A stretch of DNA of 64,000 nt from Taxillus chinensis. Taxonomy: Eukaryota > Streptophyta > Magnoliopsida > Santalales > Loranthaceae. Where the stretch lies: assembly GCA_023512835.1 (NCBI GenBank), contig CM042086.1, forward strand, positions 1,467,799 to 1,531,798, given 5' to 3'. This document shows positions 37,183-50,208 of this stretch, one piece after another; position 1 is the first letter of the stretch, and every line of letters begins with the position of its first letter. The notes beneath the pieces were generated by a model that did not search any database, was not told the DNA's origin, and saw only the letters and a program-made list of their open reading frames with translations. The translations under genes were made by a program, and so were the position numbers.

Positions 37183-37698
37183 GGCCTTATTTGACTACAT
37201 ATGAATATTTTTTAAATTAAAACTATTTTAAAAAATTAAGAGCTCAAATAAATTTTTACTACTTATAAATAATTTTAAATTTATCAAATTTATTATTTTT
37301 AAAAATAATATTATACTATCAAATAATTCTTAAATATATGCATTAAGTTTATCGATATATTAAAAAGAAAAATAAGGGTGGAAGAGAGATAATGGGCCAA
37401 TCAAAACAATGAATCCATCCACGTAGGAAAAGGTTATCGTGTTTTCTGAAAAATATCCCAACAAAAGCAATCTTTCCACCGGGAAAAGCATCTCACCCTT
37501 CGCAAGCCAGCACATGACACACACACAATCACACGCTGCACACGAGCAAAAGCAACGGACAAAACAAGACAAAAGACACCCCCCCAAAACACCGTACTCT
37601 GTCTGCAGACCCGCCCACCCCCCCCCAGCTTTAGAGGCTTAGACTCAACTCGATTTATTTAGCCTCACAGCTTCCTAAAACCCTTGTGACTGCAAAAC
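37183..37698. other. Upstream region of the TBL gene
   Basis: AT-rich at first, then more balanced from about 37430, with a C-rich run (CCCCCCC) near 37620 just ahead of the coding start. It should include the promoter and 5' UTR of the TBL gene; no TATA box stands out with certainty. Confidence 0.4.
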
Positions 37699-39062
37699 AT
37701 GGCTCGTCTTGTTAGTGGGTCGTGTGTTGCGGTGCTAACGTGTCTTCTTCTGGGTCTGGGAGGGTCGGTGCTGATAGTGAGGAACCATCTGAAATCTGGG
37801 CGAAGCAGCAGCGGCGGTAGCAGCAGCAGTAGCATGGTCCGTCGCAACCAATCATCAACCTGCTCGCTGTTCGTCGGAAACTGGGTCCACGACAGCAGCT
37901 ACACCCCATTATACGACTCGTCCAAGTGCCCGACCATCATCGAACCCGAGTTCAATTGTCGGTCGTACGGCAGACCCGACTCCGATTACCTCAAGTATCG
38001 GTGGCAGCCCGTCAACTGCGATCTCCCAAGGTACGCATCGCATCATACGCCTTCCTTACCTTACCTGCGTATGTATAGTATACCATTACCACCCCTTATG
38101 CTATGCTATTGCTAGCTCGGCACACCAAGTCGTGGCTTTGGATTTATGTGCACATTTTTTTTGAACCGACACTGCTTTAGGCAGTTTCTCTGGGCTTGCG
38201 TTTCTGGAACAGCTGCGAGGCAAAACGGTGATGTTTGTGGGGGACTCGCTGGGACGGAATCAGTGGGAATCCTTAATTTGCATGATCTACGCCTCTGCCC
38301 ACGACTCCGATGTGCAGCTCATCCGGGGAGATCCCCTCTCCACTTTCAAGTTCCTGGTGAGCATATTCTATTTACGTAGTTAGTAGGTAGATCGGTAGGT
38401 AGTACATTGTCAGTACATACTCTCACCTTGCCATGAGTTTGTTTCTAGGGGAACCATATAGCTGGTTGTTCGGGAAACATGAGTTTTGAGGGTGGAATGC
38501 GGAGTCCAAACTCCCAACTTCACCTCTGTTTATAACATTAACTTCTAGTCCAAGTTTACAACACCCCGTGACTTCCAAACCAAATCAGATTCTTGACTGT
38601 GTGTGGGGTACTTGCAGGATTACAGTGTGACATTGTTGTTTTACAAGGCGCCGTACCTGGTAGACATTGAAGCGGTGCAGGGGAGGAGAGTGTTGAAGCT
38701 GGATGATATATCTGCCAACGGAGGTGCTTGGCTGGGTGCTGACGTGCTTTCCTTCAACACTGGTCACTGGTGGAGCCACACTGGGTCGCTTCAAGGGTTC
38801 GCCCCTCATCTTTGTGGTTTGTGATTTGTTGGGGAGTTCTAATTTTGTTTTGGGTTATTAATAGGGTTTTTGGATTTTGGTGGTTGGGACGATGGGCAGG
38901 TGGGATTACATGCAATATGAAGGGGAAACTTATCGAGACATGGATCGCTTGAAAGCAATGGAGATAGGGTTGAAGACTTGGGCCTCATGGGCTGATTCCA
39001 ACATTGATCAAAGCAGAACCAAAGTTTTCTTCCTCTCCATCTCTCCCACTCATGACAAGTAA

Positions 39063-39110
<48 letters not shown>

Positions 39111-39773
39111 ACTTTTTTGTCACCACTTTTTGGTTTCTATAGCTGGAATTGATATTTGGTTCATGCATTGAGAAACTAGAATATGAAATTGGCTCAGGTT
39201 AATTCTTGGGAAGTTTTTCTAGAAATCATTGGATCATTACGTCACACCACATTTTTCATGAAATTCCCTCCTGATCGTTTGATGGGACAGTGATTTCTCT
39301 TCATAAAAAATAAAAAATGGAATATAAAAACAATTGGTCACTGAAGTCTGCAATGCATAAATGTTGTAAGAAAGTCTATGCTCTCCATCATTTGTGATGT
39401 TGGTACTATTGGTTGAATGGACACATACATATACAGCCCAGCAGAATGGAGTGGGGGGGCAAGCACAAATTGCTACAAGGAAACCCAGCCTATAACCAAT
39501 TCAGTAAATGGTGCATCTCTGTACCCGGAAGCATATGCAGATCAGCTGAAGGTGATGCACCAAGTGATGGCCCAGATGAGCAATCCTCCATTTTTTCTCG
39601 ACATAACAATGCTATCGGAGTTGAGGAAGGACGCTCACCCCTCCATCTACAGCGGCAAACTGAGCCCTGGACAGAGAGCTAACCCTGCACAATCTTCTGA
39701 CTGCAGCCACTGGTGCCTTCCTGGGTTGCCAGATACTTGGAATCAACTATTCTACACTGCTTTGTTTTCCTAA
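37699..39773 (+). CDS. TRICHOME BIREFRINGENCE-LIKE (TBL) protein, PMR5/PC-esterase family
   Basis: Five exons: 37699-38030, 38185-38356, 38618-38796, 38900-39058 and 39437-39773 (1179 nt, 392 residues). A single hydrophobic anchor lies at about residues 6-27. The TBL domain follows (CSLFVGNWVHD, then FNCRSYGRPD), then the catalytic GDS (FVGDSLGRNQWES, residues 130-132) and the DxxH motif near the C-terminus (SDCSHWCLPG, residues 369-372). This is the layout of Golgi-anchored polysaccharide O-acetyltransferases and related wall esterases. The sequence is most like the TBL37-43 group, but the substrate cannot be told from sequence alone. Exon 3 ends at a weak donor (CAAGG/GTTCGC), yet the join Q-G-W-D-Y-M is the conserved one. 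Exon 4 is followed by CT and CA repeats. Confidence 0.93.
39062..39112. repeat. (CT)n(CA)n microsatellite in TBL intron 4
   Basis: A CT run followed directly by a CA run, starting four bases after the exon 4 donor site. Confidence 0.8.
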
Positions 39774-40074
39774 AGAAGTTGTGTAGAACCTTTCCAGTCA
39801 TTAACCATAATTCATTTGGCTTGTTGTTTAACAAATAACAATTGAGAGGGAACGAAGGCTCCCTCCACCTTGATGTTATTCCCATTTTTAGGAATTTGAC
39901 ATATGTAATATTCACGTGATAAGTAACTAGTTAATTTGCCTTTCAACTAACACCCTTTTGTGATTGAGAAATTATTGTTATTTATTTAATATCATTTACA
40001 AAGGATATGAAAAAGTTCATGTCCAGCCCTGCAGCCAAAACACCTTGCACTAGGTGAATTACATGTAAAAACTC

Positions 40075-40621
40075 CCACCTTGCTGGATTGGGCACAACCA
40101 ACTTTCGGTAAAATGACAGAATTGAACGGAGTGCAGAGTAAAGTTTACGAGACAGGACTTTTCACAGCAAAAAATATTCTCTTATGTGCTCCAACTGAGT
40201 CAGGGAAAACTAACTCTGCAATGCATACTTCAACAGCCTGCATTGAAGAGAAATGAAGATGGTTCATATAACCAGTGATTACAAGAAAGTCTATGTAGCA
40301 CCAATGAAGGCTTTTGTTGCAAAAGTGGTTGGTGAGTAACTTGTCTACCTGTTTGCAGCATCATGGTGTCAATTGTGACAGCTCTTGAGAAGTGGGATAT
40401 CATGACTAGAAAATCTGGAGATCGCACCCACATGCAGCTAGTGAAACTTTGGATTATTGATGAGATCCATCTTTGTGACAACAGAGGACCTGACTGGAAA
40501 GTATTGTTGGCATAACAGTTTGGCAGATTGAAAAGACAAAAAGCATATTCGATTAGTTGGATTATTTGCTACACTGCCAGATTATGATGATGTTGCATTG
40601 TTTCTTCTGCGTGTTGATTTT

Positions 40622-40652
<31 letters not shown>

Positions 40653-41055
40653 TGACCAGACACCAGTTACAGGCCATGCCCTCTTGCTCAGCAGTATATT
40701 GGAATCACAGTAAAGAAGCCACTGCAAAGATCACAAATGATGAATGACGTCTATTATGAGTAAGGTGACGCCTGTTGCAGGAAAACATCATATCCTAATA
40801 TTTGTCCTGAGCAATAGGGATACAGCAGTGGCTATTGACACCCTAGGTAGATTTTTGAATAGGACAGTACTAGTTGAGATTCTCCATACCCATGAGGATC
40901 TGGTTAAGAGCAATGATCTGAAGGATTTGTTGCCCCGTGGGCCTCTGTGGCTTTGCAATTCTTCATGCAGGAATGAACAGGGCTCACCTGCTGCTTGTTG
41001 AGGAGCTCTTTTGATCTGCTTATATTTCTCGGTTTTGTAACTCTACATGTCTATT
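40075..41055 (+). pseudogene. BRR2-type spliceosomal RNA helicase pseudogene (N-terminal cassette)
   Basis: Broken coding blocks follow the order of the first helicase cassette of BRR2 (U5 snRNP 200-kDa helicase): LDWAQPTFGKM, LNGVQSKVYETG, motif I LLCAPTESGKT (Gly where the parent has GAGKT is altered), [20 protein letters not shown], motif II IIDEIHL, QQYIGITVKKPLQRSQ, VAGKHHILIFVLSNRD, LHTHEDLVKSNDLKDLLP, HAGMNRAHLLLVEELF. Frameshifts, stops and several deletions separate them, including loss of the stretch before EKWDI. A T/G homopolymer at about 40620-40652 interrupts it. The blocks run on with no intron, so a retroposed copy is likely, though I see no poly-A tail. It is not functional. 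Confidence 0.85.
40620..40652. repeat. Poly-T/poly-G homopolymer
   Basis: A T run followed directly by a long G run inside the helicase pseudogene. The exact length may be unreliable in the assembly. Confidence 0.75.
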
Positions 41056-41660
41056 TATTTAAAACAACTTATAATAAGTCTTACAGCACTGGCCGTAACA
41101 GGCCGTAATATATTATGAATGTGAACGAAGGGTCGGCATGGGGCTGCTGTGGCGTGGATGGGTGAGGTGGGTTGACGTCGCCGAGATGGATTTTTTTTAA
41201 TTAAATTTTAGCACCAATGTCAATGCTCTTAGTCATGATAAAATATAAATATATATTTTAAAAGTAAATAAATAACTAATTTTAAATAATAATAATAAAT
41301 AATGGAGGTTAATATTGATATATACCATGAAAACATATATTAAACATTAACTATGTAAGGTTTGGTAAAAATAATAACAATAAATCACTTAAATTTAAAA
41401 TATTGAAAGCTAGAACATATTGAAAAACCCTTTTATGTAAGAAATAAATATAAGCTGGGAAGAGATATGTTGAGTTTTGTATTTATATTGGTGGATGAAA
41501 TACATTAACCAATCGGATATTTTAAAAATAAAACAATCCGTTCCCAAAAAAAAAAAAAAAACACAACCACCAAGCCTATCGAGACTGGGCAGTGGCAGAG
41601 CTCTGAAACCCTAATCCGCAGACTTCGCCAGGGCTTTCTAGTTCTTCTCACCCCCCCGCC
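41056..41660. other. CSN1 upstream region
   Basis: AT-rich DNA, then an A run at about 41548-41562, then a GC-richer leader immediately before the CSN1 start. Confidence 0.5.
41606..41614 (+). promoter_or_regulatory. telo-box-like element in the CSN1 leader
   Basis: AAACCCTAA lies 47 bases before the CSN1 ATG. This telo-box motif is common near transcription starts of plant housekeeping genes. Function here is inferred only from motif and place. Confidence 0.45.
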
Positions 41661-44600
41661 ATGGAAGCAGACGAAGAACTCACGGGCGTGACGACGATGG
41701 AAGAGGCCTACGCCAACGGAGATCCCCTCGCCTCCGCCGCTCCCCGCACCGTCATCAGCGGCGAGCTTCTCGACATCGAGGCTTACGCCAGCCTCTACAG
41801 CGGCCGGACCAAGATTTCCAGGCTCCTCTTCATCGCCGACCGCTGCGACAACGCTTCGATGAAGCTAGATGCCCTCAGGATGGCCCACGACGAGATCAAG
41901 AAGGGCGAGAACACGCAGTTGTTCAGGGAGGTTGTTCAGAAGATCGATGGAAGGTTGGGGCCGTCGTATGGGATGGACTCGGCGTGGGTCGAGTCTGTCG
42001 ACCGCAGGGCCGAGCAGAGGAAGGAGAAGCTGGATAATGAACTCAATGCGTATAGGGTATGTATGGTCGGCCTCCAATCCCCCTATTGTTCGCGCCACTT
42101 ATTTGTTATACTTAAGCGAACACTTGTTTATCATATTTGAAGTAGTTAACCATATCGAATGGGTCCACACTCGGCAAAAATGGATATGTGTTGTGTTTTG
42201 TTTTTTGTTTTCGTTTAACTTCGAGGAGCTACTGGCGTGGGTTAGTGGATTGAGAACGGCATTAGGACGTGGAACACAAAAGAATGTTTAAATTCAAGCG
42301 CTTAGAATGTCATATGATATATTAATGAAGAGAATACATAAGGAGGGAAGGTTTTATATGTTTAGTATTGAAGAATCAATATACTTGTACTACTGAAGAA
42401 TGATCTCAATCCGCGAGGATGCTTAGGGATTTCCAAATGAATCGTTCAGGGATGATTGAGGTGGTGTAGTCCTTTAAGGCTTCTTACAACACTTTTAAAA
42501 CATTGATTTTTACTGCAGTAAATGTAAAACAGTTAGTTGAGTATTACTTCTTTAAAACTTTCTGAGTTAAAGCTTTTGTCTCACTGTATTTAGGCAGCTC
42601 TACGTTGGGGCATATATTTTGTTCTTGTCTATGAACTGTCAGTTGTGTCGTGTACAAACACTTTGCTCCTTGTTCTTTCATTTAATCAATCTTTTGCATT
42701 TTATTATGATCAATTAGATTTTAGTACATAGTATAATAACCCGCCCAATTATTTTCTGTTATATTCATTATTTAAGATCAAATTGTATAATTGTGTGTGT
42801 CTGCTCCTACATTATTTCTTAATCACTGCACTCATTTGTTCTGCAGACAAATTTGATCAAAGAAAGTATTAGAATGGGATATAATGATTTTGGAGAATTT
42901 TACTATGCCCACGGTGCACTTGGAGATGCTTTTAAAAGTTATGTTCGTAATCGTGACTACTGCACTACATCAAAGCATGTCATTCATATGTGCGTGAATG
43001 CAATCTTGGTCAGCATTGAGATGGGTCAGTTTTCTCACGTGTTGAGCTATGCCAGCAAAGCTGAACAAACACCAGAAGCTCTAGATTTAATTACTCTTTC
43101 AAAGCTGCAGTGTGCTACTGGATTGGCTCACTTGGAGGCTAGAAAATACAAACTTGCTGCTAGGAAGGTTGGTGAATTCATTCTCTACTGTATCATGGGG
43201 CTGGTTGGTAGCGCCCTTGCCCTGGTTAAACCTGATTTTAAATATATAATCTGCTATCACACATACATAAATTTAGATATTTGAAAGGATTGAAAAATTG
43301 ATGTGTTTTGTAAGACCTGATTATAATGTTTTGGTGCTGTCTTGCCTAAAAAGTGTGTATTGTTTTATTTGAACCGTGGTTTGCTTCACTAACACTTTAT
43401 TTTAACTTGGAGATACCTTTTTATGCTGCATTGAGGTTGGTTGGGGAAATGAATCAGCTTCATTTCTTTCCAATTGCTGGGTAATAAAATATCTTGTGCT
43501 AAGTGATAACTATAACATGTATAATATGGCTTGAATGTAGGTTCTTGTGAGTCCTAGCTGTATGTGTTGCGCGATTTGTTGTCCAAGTCAGATATGGTTA
43601 CCCGTTACCCAGGCCTTAGTTGTTTTAACTTTTAACAGAAATTGGCAATCAATCAGTGACTTGCTTCGTTCAATCCTGGTACTCTATAACAACTGTAAAT
43701 CTGTAATTTTAGGAAATGAACTACTAAGAGCTTAGAATGTTGCTATAAATATACTAACAATTTTAAATTATTTTTTTGATTTTTAGTTATCATGGTTCAT
43801 GTTGCCATGAGCTTTGGGAGGGGGTGAAAGTTGAAATGAAATCCGTGTTTAATTATACTGCATGCGTTATTCAATTTTTGCTTTTTTGCTTTTTGTTTTT
43901 ACGTTTGTGACATCCAGCAGATTTCTTATTATGGGATAAACTCATCTGGTGCGCGTTGCATGTATTTTTTCAGGCTGGATTTCACTTTAGAGCTCATTAT
44001 TGACTATCAACGACCTTTTATTAGAACTTCAAATTTCTTGACTCAAAACTCACATCTCATGCATGACCCATGAATCTTTTGTGCAATTTTGCACCTTTTT
44101 TCTTTGTAGAGTGTAGTCCTTGTTAAACCTTTGACTTGAAGCTATACAATAGCCTCAGCTTGTCAGGAATGCAATTGATTTTTGTTTCTCTATCATTATA
44201 TTTGGTTGACATTCTTGCTTTTTGTTAGGGTCTTTAATCCTCTTTTCTAAAGTTTCCTTTGGTGAACCCAAATTGCTCCATGCATGTTGAATACTTTTAA
44301 TTGCAGAAGTCAACGCTTCCCTTAGTCAAGCTCTGAGTTAGACTTAAATCCTAGTTATAGATTCATAGTTAGCAATTTTTTCATGAAATTCGTTGGTGGC
44401 TTGTGCCTGAAAGTGGAATTTGAGGAATTTATTCGAATCTTAATTTTTTTAATTCTCATATTTGTTATATCTGCCTAGATTGTTAATAATGGTTTCTTGA
44501 AAATTGAGACGGATTAAATGTCCTCCACTTGGACTCAATGTTTTTATTGTTTAAATTGAACCAAGATAATGGTTCATATGACTGCTGTTCTAGAACCCCT

Positions 44601-47600
44601 ACAGAGATTTTAACTGCCATAATCCAGTCCCAAAATGCATCATACTGTACATGGCTATTTATTTAATGTAATATTCATGCATGTGAAACAGTAGAAAGCT
44701 GAGAGAAAGGCACCCTTGCGACTATTGGAGCCCAAAAAAATTGACCTGATTTAGTGTATTCTTCTATTGCCCTGAACATATATGGTTGGTCATCAAAAAG
44801 TTGGCCAATATTTTTGTTTTTCTAATTAAAATGACCTAGATCTTAAAAAAATATAGTAGCTATCTTTTGTTCCCTGGTTATTATTATTATTTTTTGCATA
44901 TTATTTATTAATACAGCTTGGATTTCTGGTTTTTGTTTGAACTGTCTAAGCTTAGGGAAGGCACTTATTATTTACTTGTTTCAACAATGTCTAAGTTGAG
45001 GACACTTATTATTCACTTCGATGGCAAGGGTCATTGTGCTTCATTAGTTCAGTTTCTTTTCGGTGAAACGAATATGTTTATTTTACCTTAAAAAGTTCTT
45101 TTTGCGTTTTCATCTAATGAGCTTGTCGTGATTGCAGTTTCTGGAGACAAGTTTTGAGTTGGGTAATAACTACACTGAAGTAATTGCTCCCCAAGATGTT
45201 GCCACATATGGTGGACTATGTGCGCTTGCAAGTTTTGACCGGGCTGAGCTGAAGGCATCTAATTAGATTCTTTCCTTTCAATAACTTTGCCACTCTGATA
45301 TTTTACTGGTCAGTGATTAATAAATAGTTTCTAATTGAAATACTTTTATTTAGCAGAGCAAAGTTATAGACAACCTGAACTTCCGGAATTTTTTAGAATT
45401 AGTACCTGAAGTGAGGGAGCTGATCCAGGACTTTTATTCAAGGTACTTGAAATGGGCTGATTTGTAACTTTTGTGTTTTCCAGCCTGGCTTGTTATTCTA
45501 CAATGATTATGAGTAAAGAAAGAAAATGCTTTCAAGATTGCGGAGTCAAGTTGTTAAGAGAGTATTTGCTTTAGTTCTAGATTGGTGAAATATGTGCTAT
45601 GAGTTTCTTGATTTGAAATTGGTTTTTTCATTTATTATGCACAGTAAATTTGGATAACTCAACCCAAAATGAATAGCCTAAATGGAATCTTGAAAGCTTT
45701 CATTGAAGATCTTACTCTTGTATGCAATAATAATTTTATTTGAAAAAGGAGAAATGTTATTGAAGCCACTAAGAAAGTGATAACAAGCTACAATTCCTTA
45801 CACGCAGCAAGGAGATGAAAACCAATTTCAAACCTAGAAAAGATGCAATTGTTGTCAGGAAACCCAAGGATCAAATCAACAGAGTTTTGGTTTGACCATC
45901 CGAGTCCATTGTCACATGAAATATTAGATTGTTATAATTTGAGTATATAATAAGTATGTTGCTTTGCGCTCTCTCTCTCTCTCTCTGTGTACAGTGACTT
46001 AGTTATGAAAGTATGTTGGCCTGTCTATAAACGTATGCTTCCTTCCATCTTTGTTTGTAATTTTAACTATTTCAACTTGTCATGATGACTGCTATTAGTT
46101 CAAATTTGGATCCATCTCTTATTGCGAAAGTGTAGAATTCTGTAGTCAATCCAACGACTGCCTATGTATATATATTGACATTGTTCTCTCAATTTTTCAA
46201 CAGTAGGCCTCTTATCTTGACTCTGGTGTTTCTTGATATAATGTTTCCTTGGCTGAAATTTTATATTTTCTTGCCTTTGTTGCAGCCACTATGCTTCTTG
46301 CCTTCAATATCTCGAAAATCTGAAACCAAACTTGTTGCTTGACATCCACTTGCATGACCATGTTGAGACATTGTATAGCCAAATCCGCCACAAAGCTCTT
46401 ATTCAGTATACCCTCCCATTTGTGTCAGTTGATCTGCGTATGATGGCTAATGCTTTTAAAACTAGTGTTACTGGGCTGGTAAAAGAACTTGAAGCATTGA
46501 TTACAGACAACCAAATACAGGTATCATGTAAATTGCTTTACTCATTCTTGCTTTTATTTAAATTTCAGATTGCTGCAAAATACAATAAAAATAATAAGGG
46601 CTCAGAAGTAGTATAAAAGCTCTTTGAAAGCGTCTTCATCTAGGAAGCATTAATTATAGAACCTAATAAAAGGTATCATGTAAACTACTGGTTTATTTCT
46701 CTTGCTTTTATTTAAAATTGTCATATCGCTGCCAATAATAATAATTATAATTATAACAGGGGCTTGAAAAATAATTCAAAAGCTTTATGGAAACGTAATC
46801 CCTTTATCCCTAGATGTCTTTTCTCTATTGGACAGTAAAAATTTGATTCAGAGTTATAAGAAAACAATTCCACTGATTTTTTTTAAATATAAAATATTAA
46901 TGTCGGTTATATTAAAAATTTAAAATTAGAGGTGTAAAATGGGCTGGTCTGCCCCGTGATATGACAGGCTTAAATGGGTCAGTCCGTTTAGGCTTATACT
47001 TTTTACGAGTTAATCATAAACTAGATCGGCTTGGCTTAACCCGTTACCCGTATACAAACTGGACAGACGCACAAAATTTATTTAATTAAACCACCACAAC
47101 ATTTTCATATTAAACTACCTTTACATCATTCAAACTTTTAAAGAAACAAATGAATCAATTGAAAAGTCAAAATAGATAGATTCAATTAATACATATTAGC
47201 ACTTCATATATTGTCCGTATGAGTGTATAGCTTCCTCTTCCAGTTATCCAACAATTCAATTAGATAAAAGGCATTAAAGAAAATTCCTTGAACCGTTAGA
47301 ACCGAGTCAACCGACAACCTTTCATTCCACATGGGCTTCACAAGCCCTATCATAGTCATCAAGTGCATCCTCTAATTTTCTGCTTCTTCAAGCAATACCT
47401 CCTTTGCAACGTAGATGTAAATAAAAATTTTCAAACACGAGAATACATCATGAAAGCAATGGTAGCTCAGGACCCCACAATCAATGGGGAGGCCGTGTGG
47501 ATCACTGATCGTGTGTGGTGAGGTCTTGGCGTCTTGCTGCCTGAGGCAGTGATGCCAGCGGAGCTAGACAACTGCTGCTGGATCAAAGTTCGCGAGGGGG

Positions 47601-48965
47601 GATGGGGGTGAGATCATGTGGTGCGTCTACAACATGTGGTGCTTGTGTCTTGCTGCCTGAGGCAATGTGACTGCAGCAGCAGAGCTGGAAGACTGTTGGA
47701 TCGATTCAAAGCGAGGGGGGGGGGGGGGGGGTGGTGAGATTGGTCGGCGGTCACTGGTGTGGACTGTGGTGTGGTGCGTGTGGATGTGGAGAGCATTGAG
47801 CAGCCAAACAGGTTAGGGTTGGCGTCTTGGCGAGTGGTGATGCAAGATGTTTATGCCTTGTCTGCAAGCATGCCTGTGTTTGCGAGTAAAAAACATAAAT
47901 TGCTAAAATTCAAAGGTTAATATTATAAAATCAATTGATCGAAATGTCATCTTATATCTTTATTAACTAATATTTGATTGTAACTTTTCGACATTTATAA
48001 CAATAATAATAACAACAAAAATAATAATAAAAAATTAATTACATGTCTAGATTTTCTTTTTCCTACCTTTTGCTTCTTAATAGCCTAGTTTTCCTGACCG
48101 TGTGGATTGTAATCTTAGGCTAAATTCATAAAAGCTTGTAATTTAAACAGATCTCATTTTAACTGGCTCAGTCCACACAAAACCGCGGGTTAGCCCGCAA
48201 AGCCTACGGGCCAGTTCACAAAACCGCGGGTTAGCCCGCAAAATTGCGAGTTAGCCCACAAGACCATTCTACACTCCTAATTTGAATCCTTCAATTCATT
48301 TGGAGGAAAAATTGTCATAATTGTATTTTGAAGGGTCCAGTTAAGTGGGTGACTACCCAGGAGAGCAAGGCAGTTGTAATATATATAAAAAAATTATAAA
48401 AATTTCTATTGTAATTTGTAACATCATGGATAAAACAAAAACAAATCATTGGTAGTCAGTCTAATTTCCACCTCAATAAACATAACAGTGTAATTCATGG
48501 ACAACATCTTTAAAATCTAATTTGAAAGAAGGGGCGCTACCTTACCCCATTTGTATTTTCTCTTTATCATTAATAAATAAATGTTCTTAAAAAAGGGATG
48601 CTAGCTTATCTGTCATGCATGTCTGATTTTTTAGTGGGGTGTGAGTACATATTTTTTTATACATAGCATCCCCTTGTGCTATCTTTTATTTTATGAAAAA
48701 AGTTTGGCACTCACCACGGCAACAAGCTTGGGACTCAAATCGATTTGCAAACATTTAACTGTGCTAATTTGTGTGCGTTCTGCTGCAGGCTCGAATCGAT
48801 TCACACAACAAAGTTTTGTATGCCCGACATGCAGATCAGCGAAATGGTCTGTTCCAACGGGTTCTACAGACCGGGTGTGAATTTGATCGTGATGTGAGGT
48901 CTATGCTGCTGAGAGCAAACCTCATCAAGCATGACTACAACATTAAAACATCGCGGAAATTTTAA
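41661..48965 (+). CDS. CSN1: COP9 signalosome complex subunit 1 (CSN1/FUS6/COP11)
   Basis: Six exons: 41661-42056, 42847-43167, 45138-45254, 45357-45442, 46286-46520 and 48789-48965 (1332 nt; 443 residues, Arabidopsis protein about 441). CSN1 is a scaffold subunit of the COP9 signalosome, which removes NEDD8/RUB from cullins and represses photomorphogenesis. Recognised blocks are [77 protein letters not shown], then the PCI region with [33 protein letters not shown] and [12 protein letters not shown]. The tail is [20 protein letters not shown] and ends TSRKF. Intron 3 starts with GC instead of GT (CTGAAG/GCATCT). Intron 5 (2.3 kb) hosts a hAT-like element. Confidence 0.97.
46927..48279. mobile_element. 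hAT-like non-autonomous element in CSN1 intron 5
   Basis: The ends TAGAGGTGTAAAATGG and, in reverse complement, TAGGAGTGTAGAATGG form an imperfect inverted repeat. The flanks (ATTTAAAAT and ATTTGAATC) could be a decayed 8-bp duplication. Near the right end a CGCGGGTTAGCCCGCAAA unit is repeated about three times. The middle (about 47490-47850) is GC-richer and contains two copies of GTCTTGCTGCCTGAGGCA. No transposase frame is seen. Length is 1353 bp. Confidence 0.7.
47707..47732. repeat. Poly-G run
   Basis: A long G run within the hAT-like element. Its length is uncertain because homopolymers are error-prone. Confidence 0.7.
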
Positions 48966-50208
48966 ACTTATCATTTTTTCTGAACCATGGAGTTGCTTTT
49001 ACGGACAACGTCTACGGCCGAACATAATGCCTGGAAATTATTCTCGACATTCATGGTGGCTGCTGGTGGGGTTTGCTTTTTGCAATTGGAAGGTCTTGTG
49101 ATACACTGAAATATTAGCACCGCCACCAGCTGCTGTGTTATTTTGTAGATGCTCGGATAAGTTTTTAACTGATTGGTAATTTGGATGGAAGAACGAGGAG
49201 TCCTTAATTCTAATCCAGTTTCCTCCTACTTTTTTCATTCAGCTGTCACTCGAGTAAAGATTTTAATGTAGGTTTATGTGGGTTTGCCCACTGTTTGCAT
49301 GAACGTTTAGAAAGAACTATAATTAGTGTAGCTGATATTTTGGTATCTCTCAGATTACTATTCTCCTGTTGATAGTATCAATTTAGTACTTAATTTGTTT
49401 TTCCACATGCGAGAGAGAAGAATATATTGTATTTTTTAACATGGTCACTGTTGGATCATGCAATATGGAAATGGATGGATGAATTTGTAATTAACGATTA
49501 GGATTAAATTTTTATTTAACCGTAAACCTAATGATCTAAATTAGAAGAAGTTGTATGTAATGTTTTTGGTCTTGGGATATGAATGCAAGTGTTTTTGTAA
49601 TTAAATATAATTTATGTGACAGTATGACTGAAATTATTGGTATTCATAGAGTATGAATGGTATGCGGTAACTGTACATGCAGATTCGAACAAGGGGTCCA
49701 CTGTCCAGCACATTCCCACATGACATACATATTTATCATCACCCCCGCAAACAAGGGCCTTCAATTTGGAGTGATTGAAAAATCATTGACATGTTTGTTA
49801 ATATATATATATATATATAAAATTACGAGCAAAATTAATATGAACAGTTAATTTAATTAAATTATAATGGATGGTATTTTTAAAATTTAATTAATTATAA
49901 TTATTTTAAATTATTAAATTAAAATTAAATAAAATATTAGTATTTTGTAAGTTGTTCGCGTTTTTAAGTTGTTCCCCTTTCAAGTTTTTCACAGATTGAG
50001 GTGTTTTCTGTTTTTCAGTCGTACTGCACCGGTGCACATGCCTCTCTCTCCGAAATACACTCAATCTTAAATTGAAAATAATAATAATTCAGTAGAACAC
50101 TCAAACATAACTCCCTAGATTTTGATTTTGATTTTGATTTGGAAATTTGGGGATATCATTGAGTCCGATTCAGTTGGGTTCCGAACCCCCAAATGCGGAT
50201 CTGATCGA
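48966..50208. other. Spacer between CSN1 and the QUA3-like gene
   Basis: The first few hundred bases should be the CSN1 3' UTR. A TA run lies at about 49801-49820. Close to the next gene a (GATTTT)n run lies at 50119-50143, in its presumed 5' UTR. No additional gene is supported. Confidence 0.5.

Noticed and set aside
45740..45900. Possible LINE 3' tail in CSN1 intron 4
   Set aside because: The A-rich edge and style resemble a LINE end, but no coding motif or duplication could be found.
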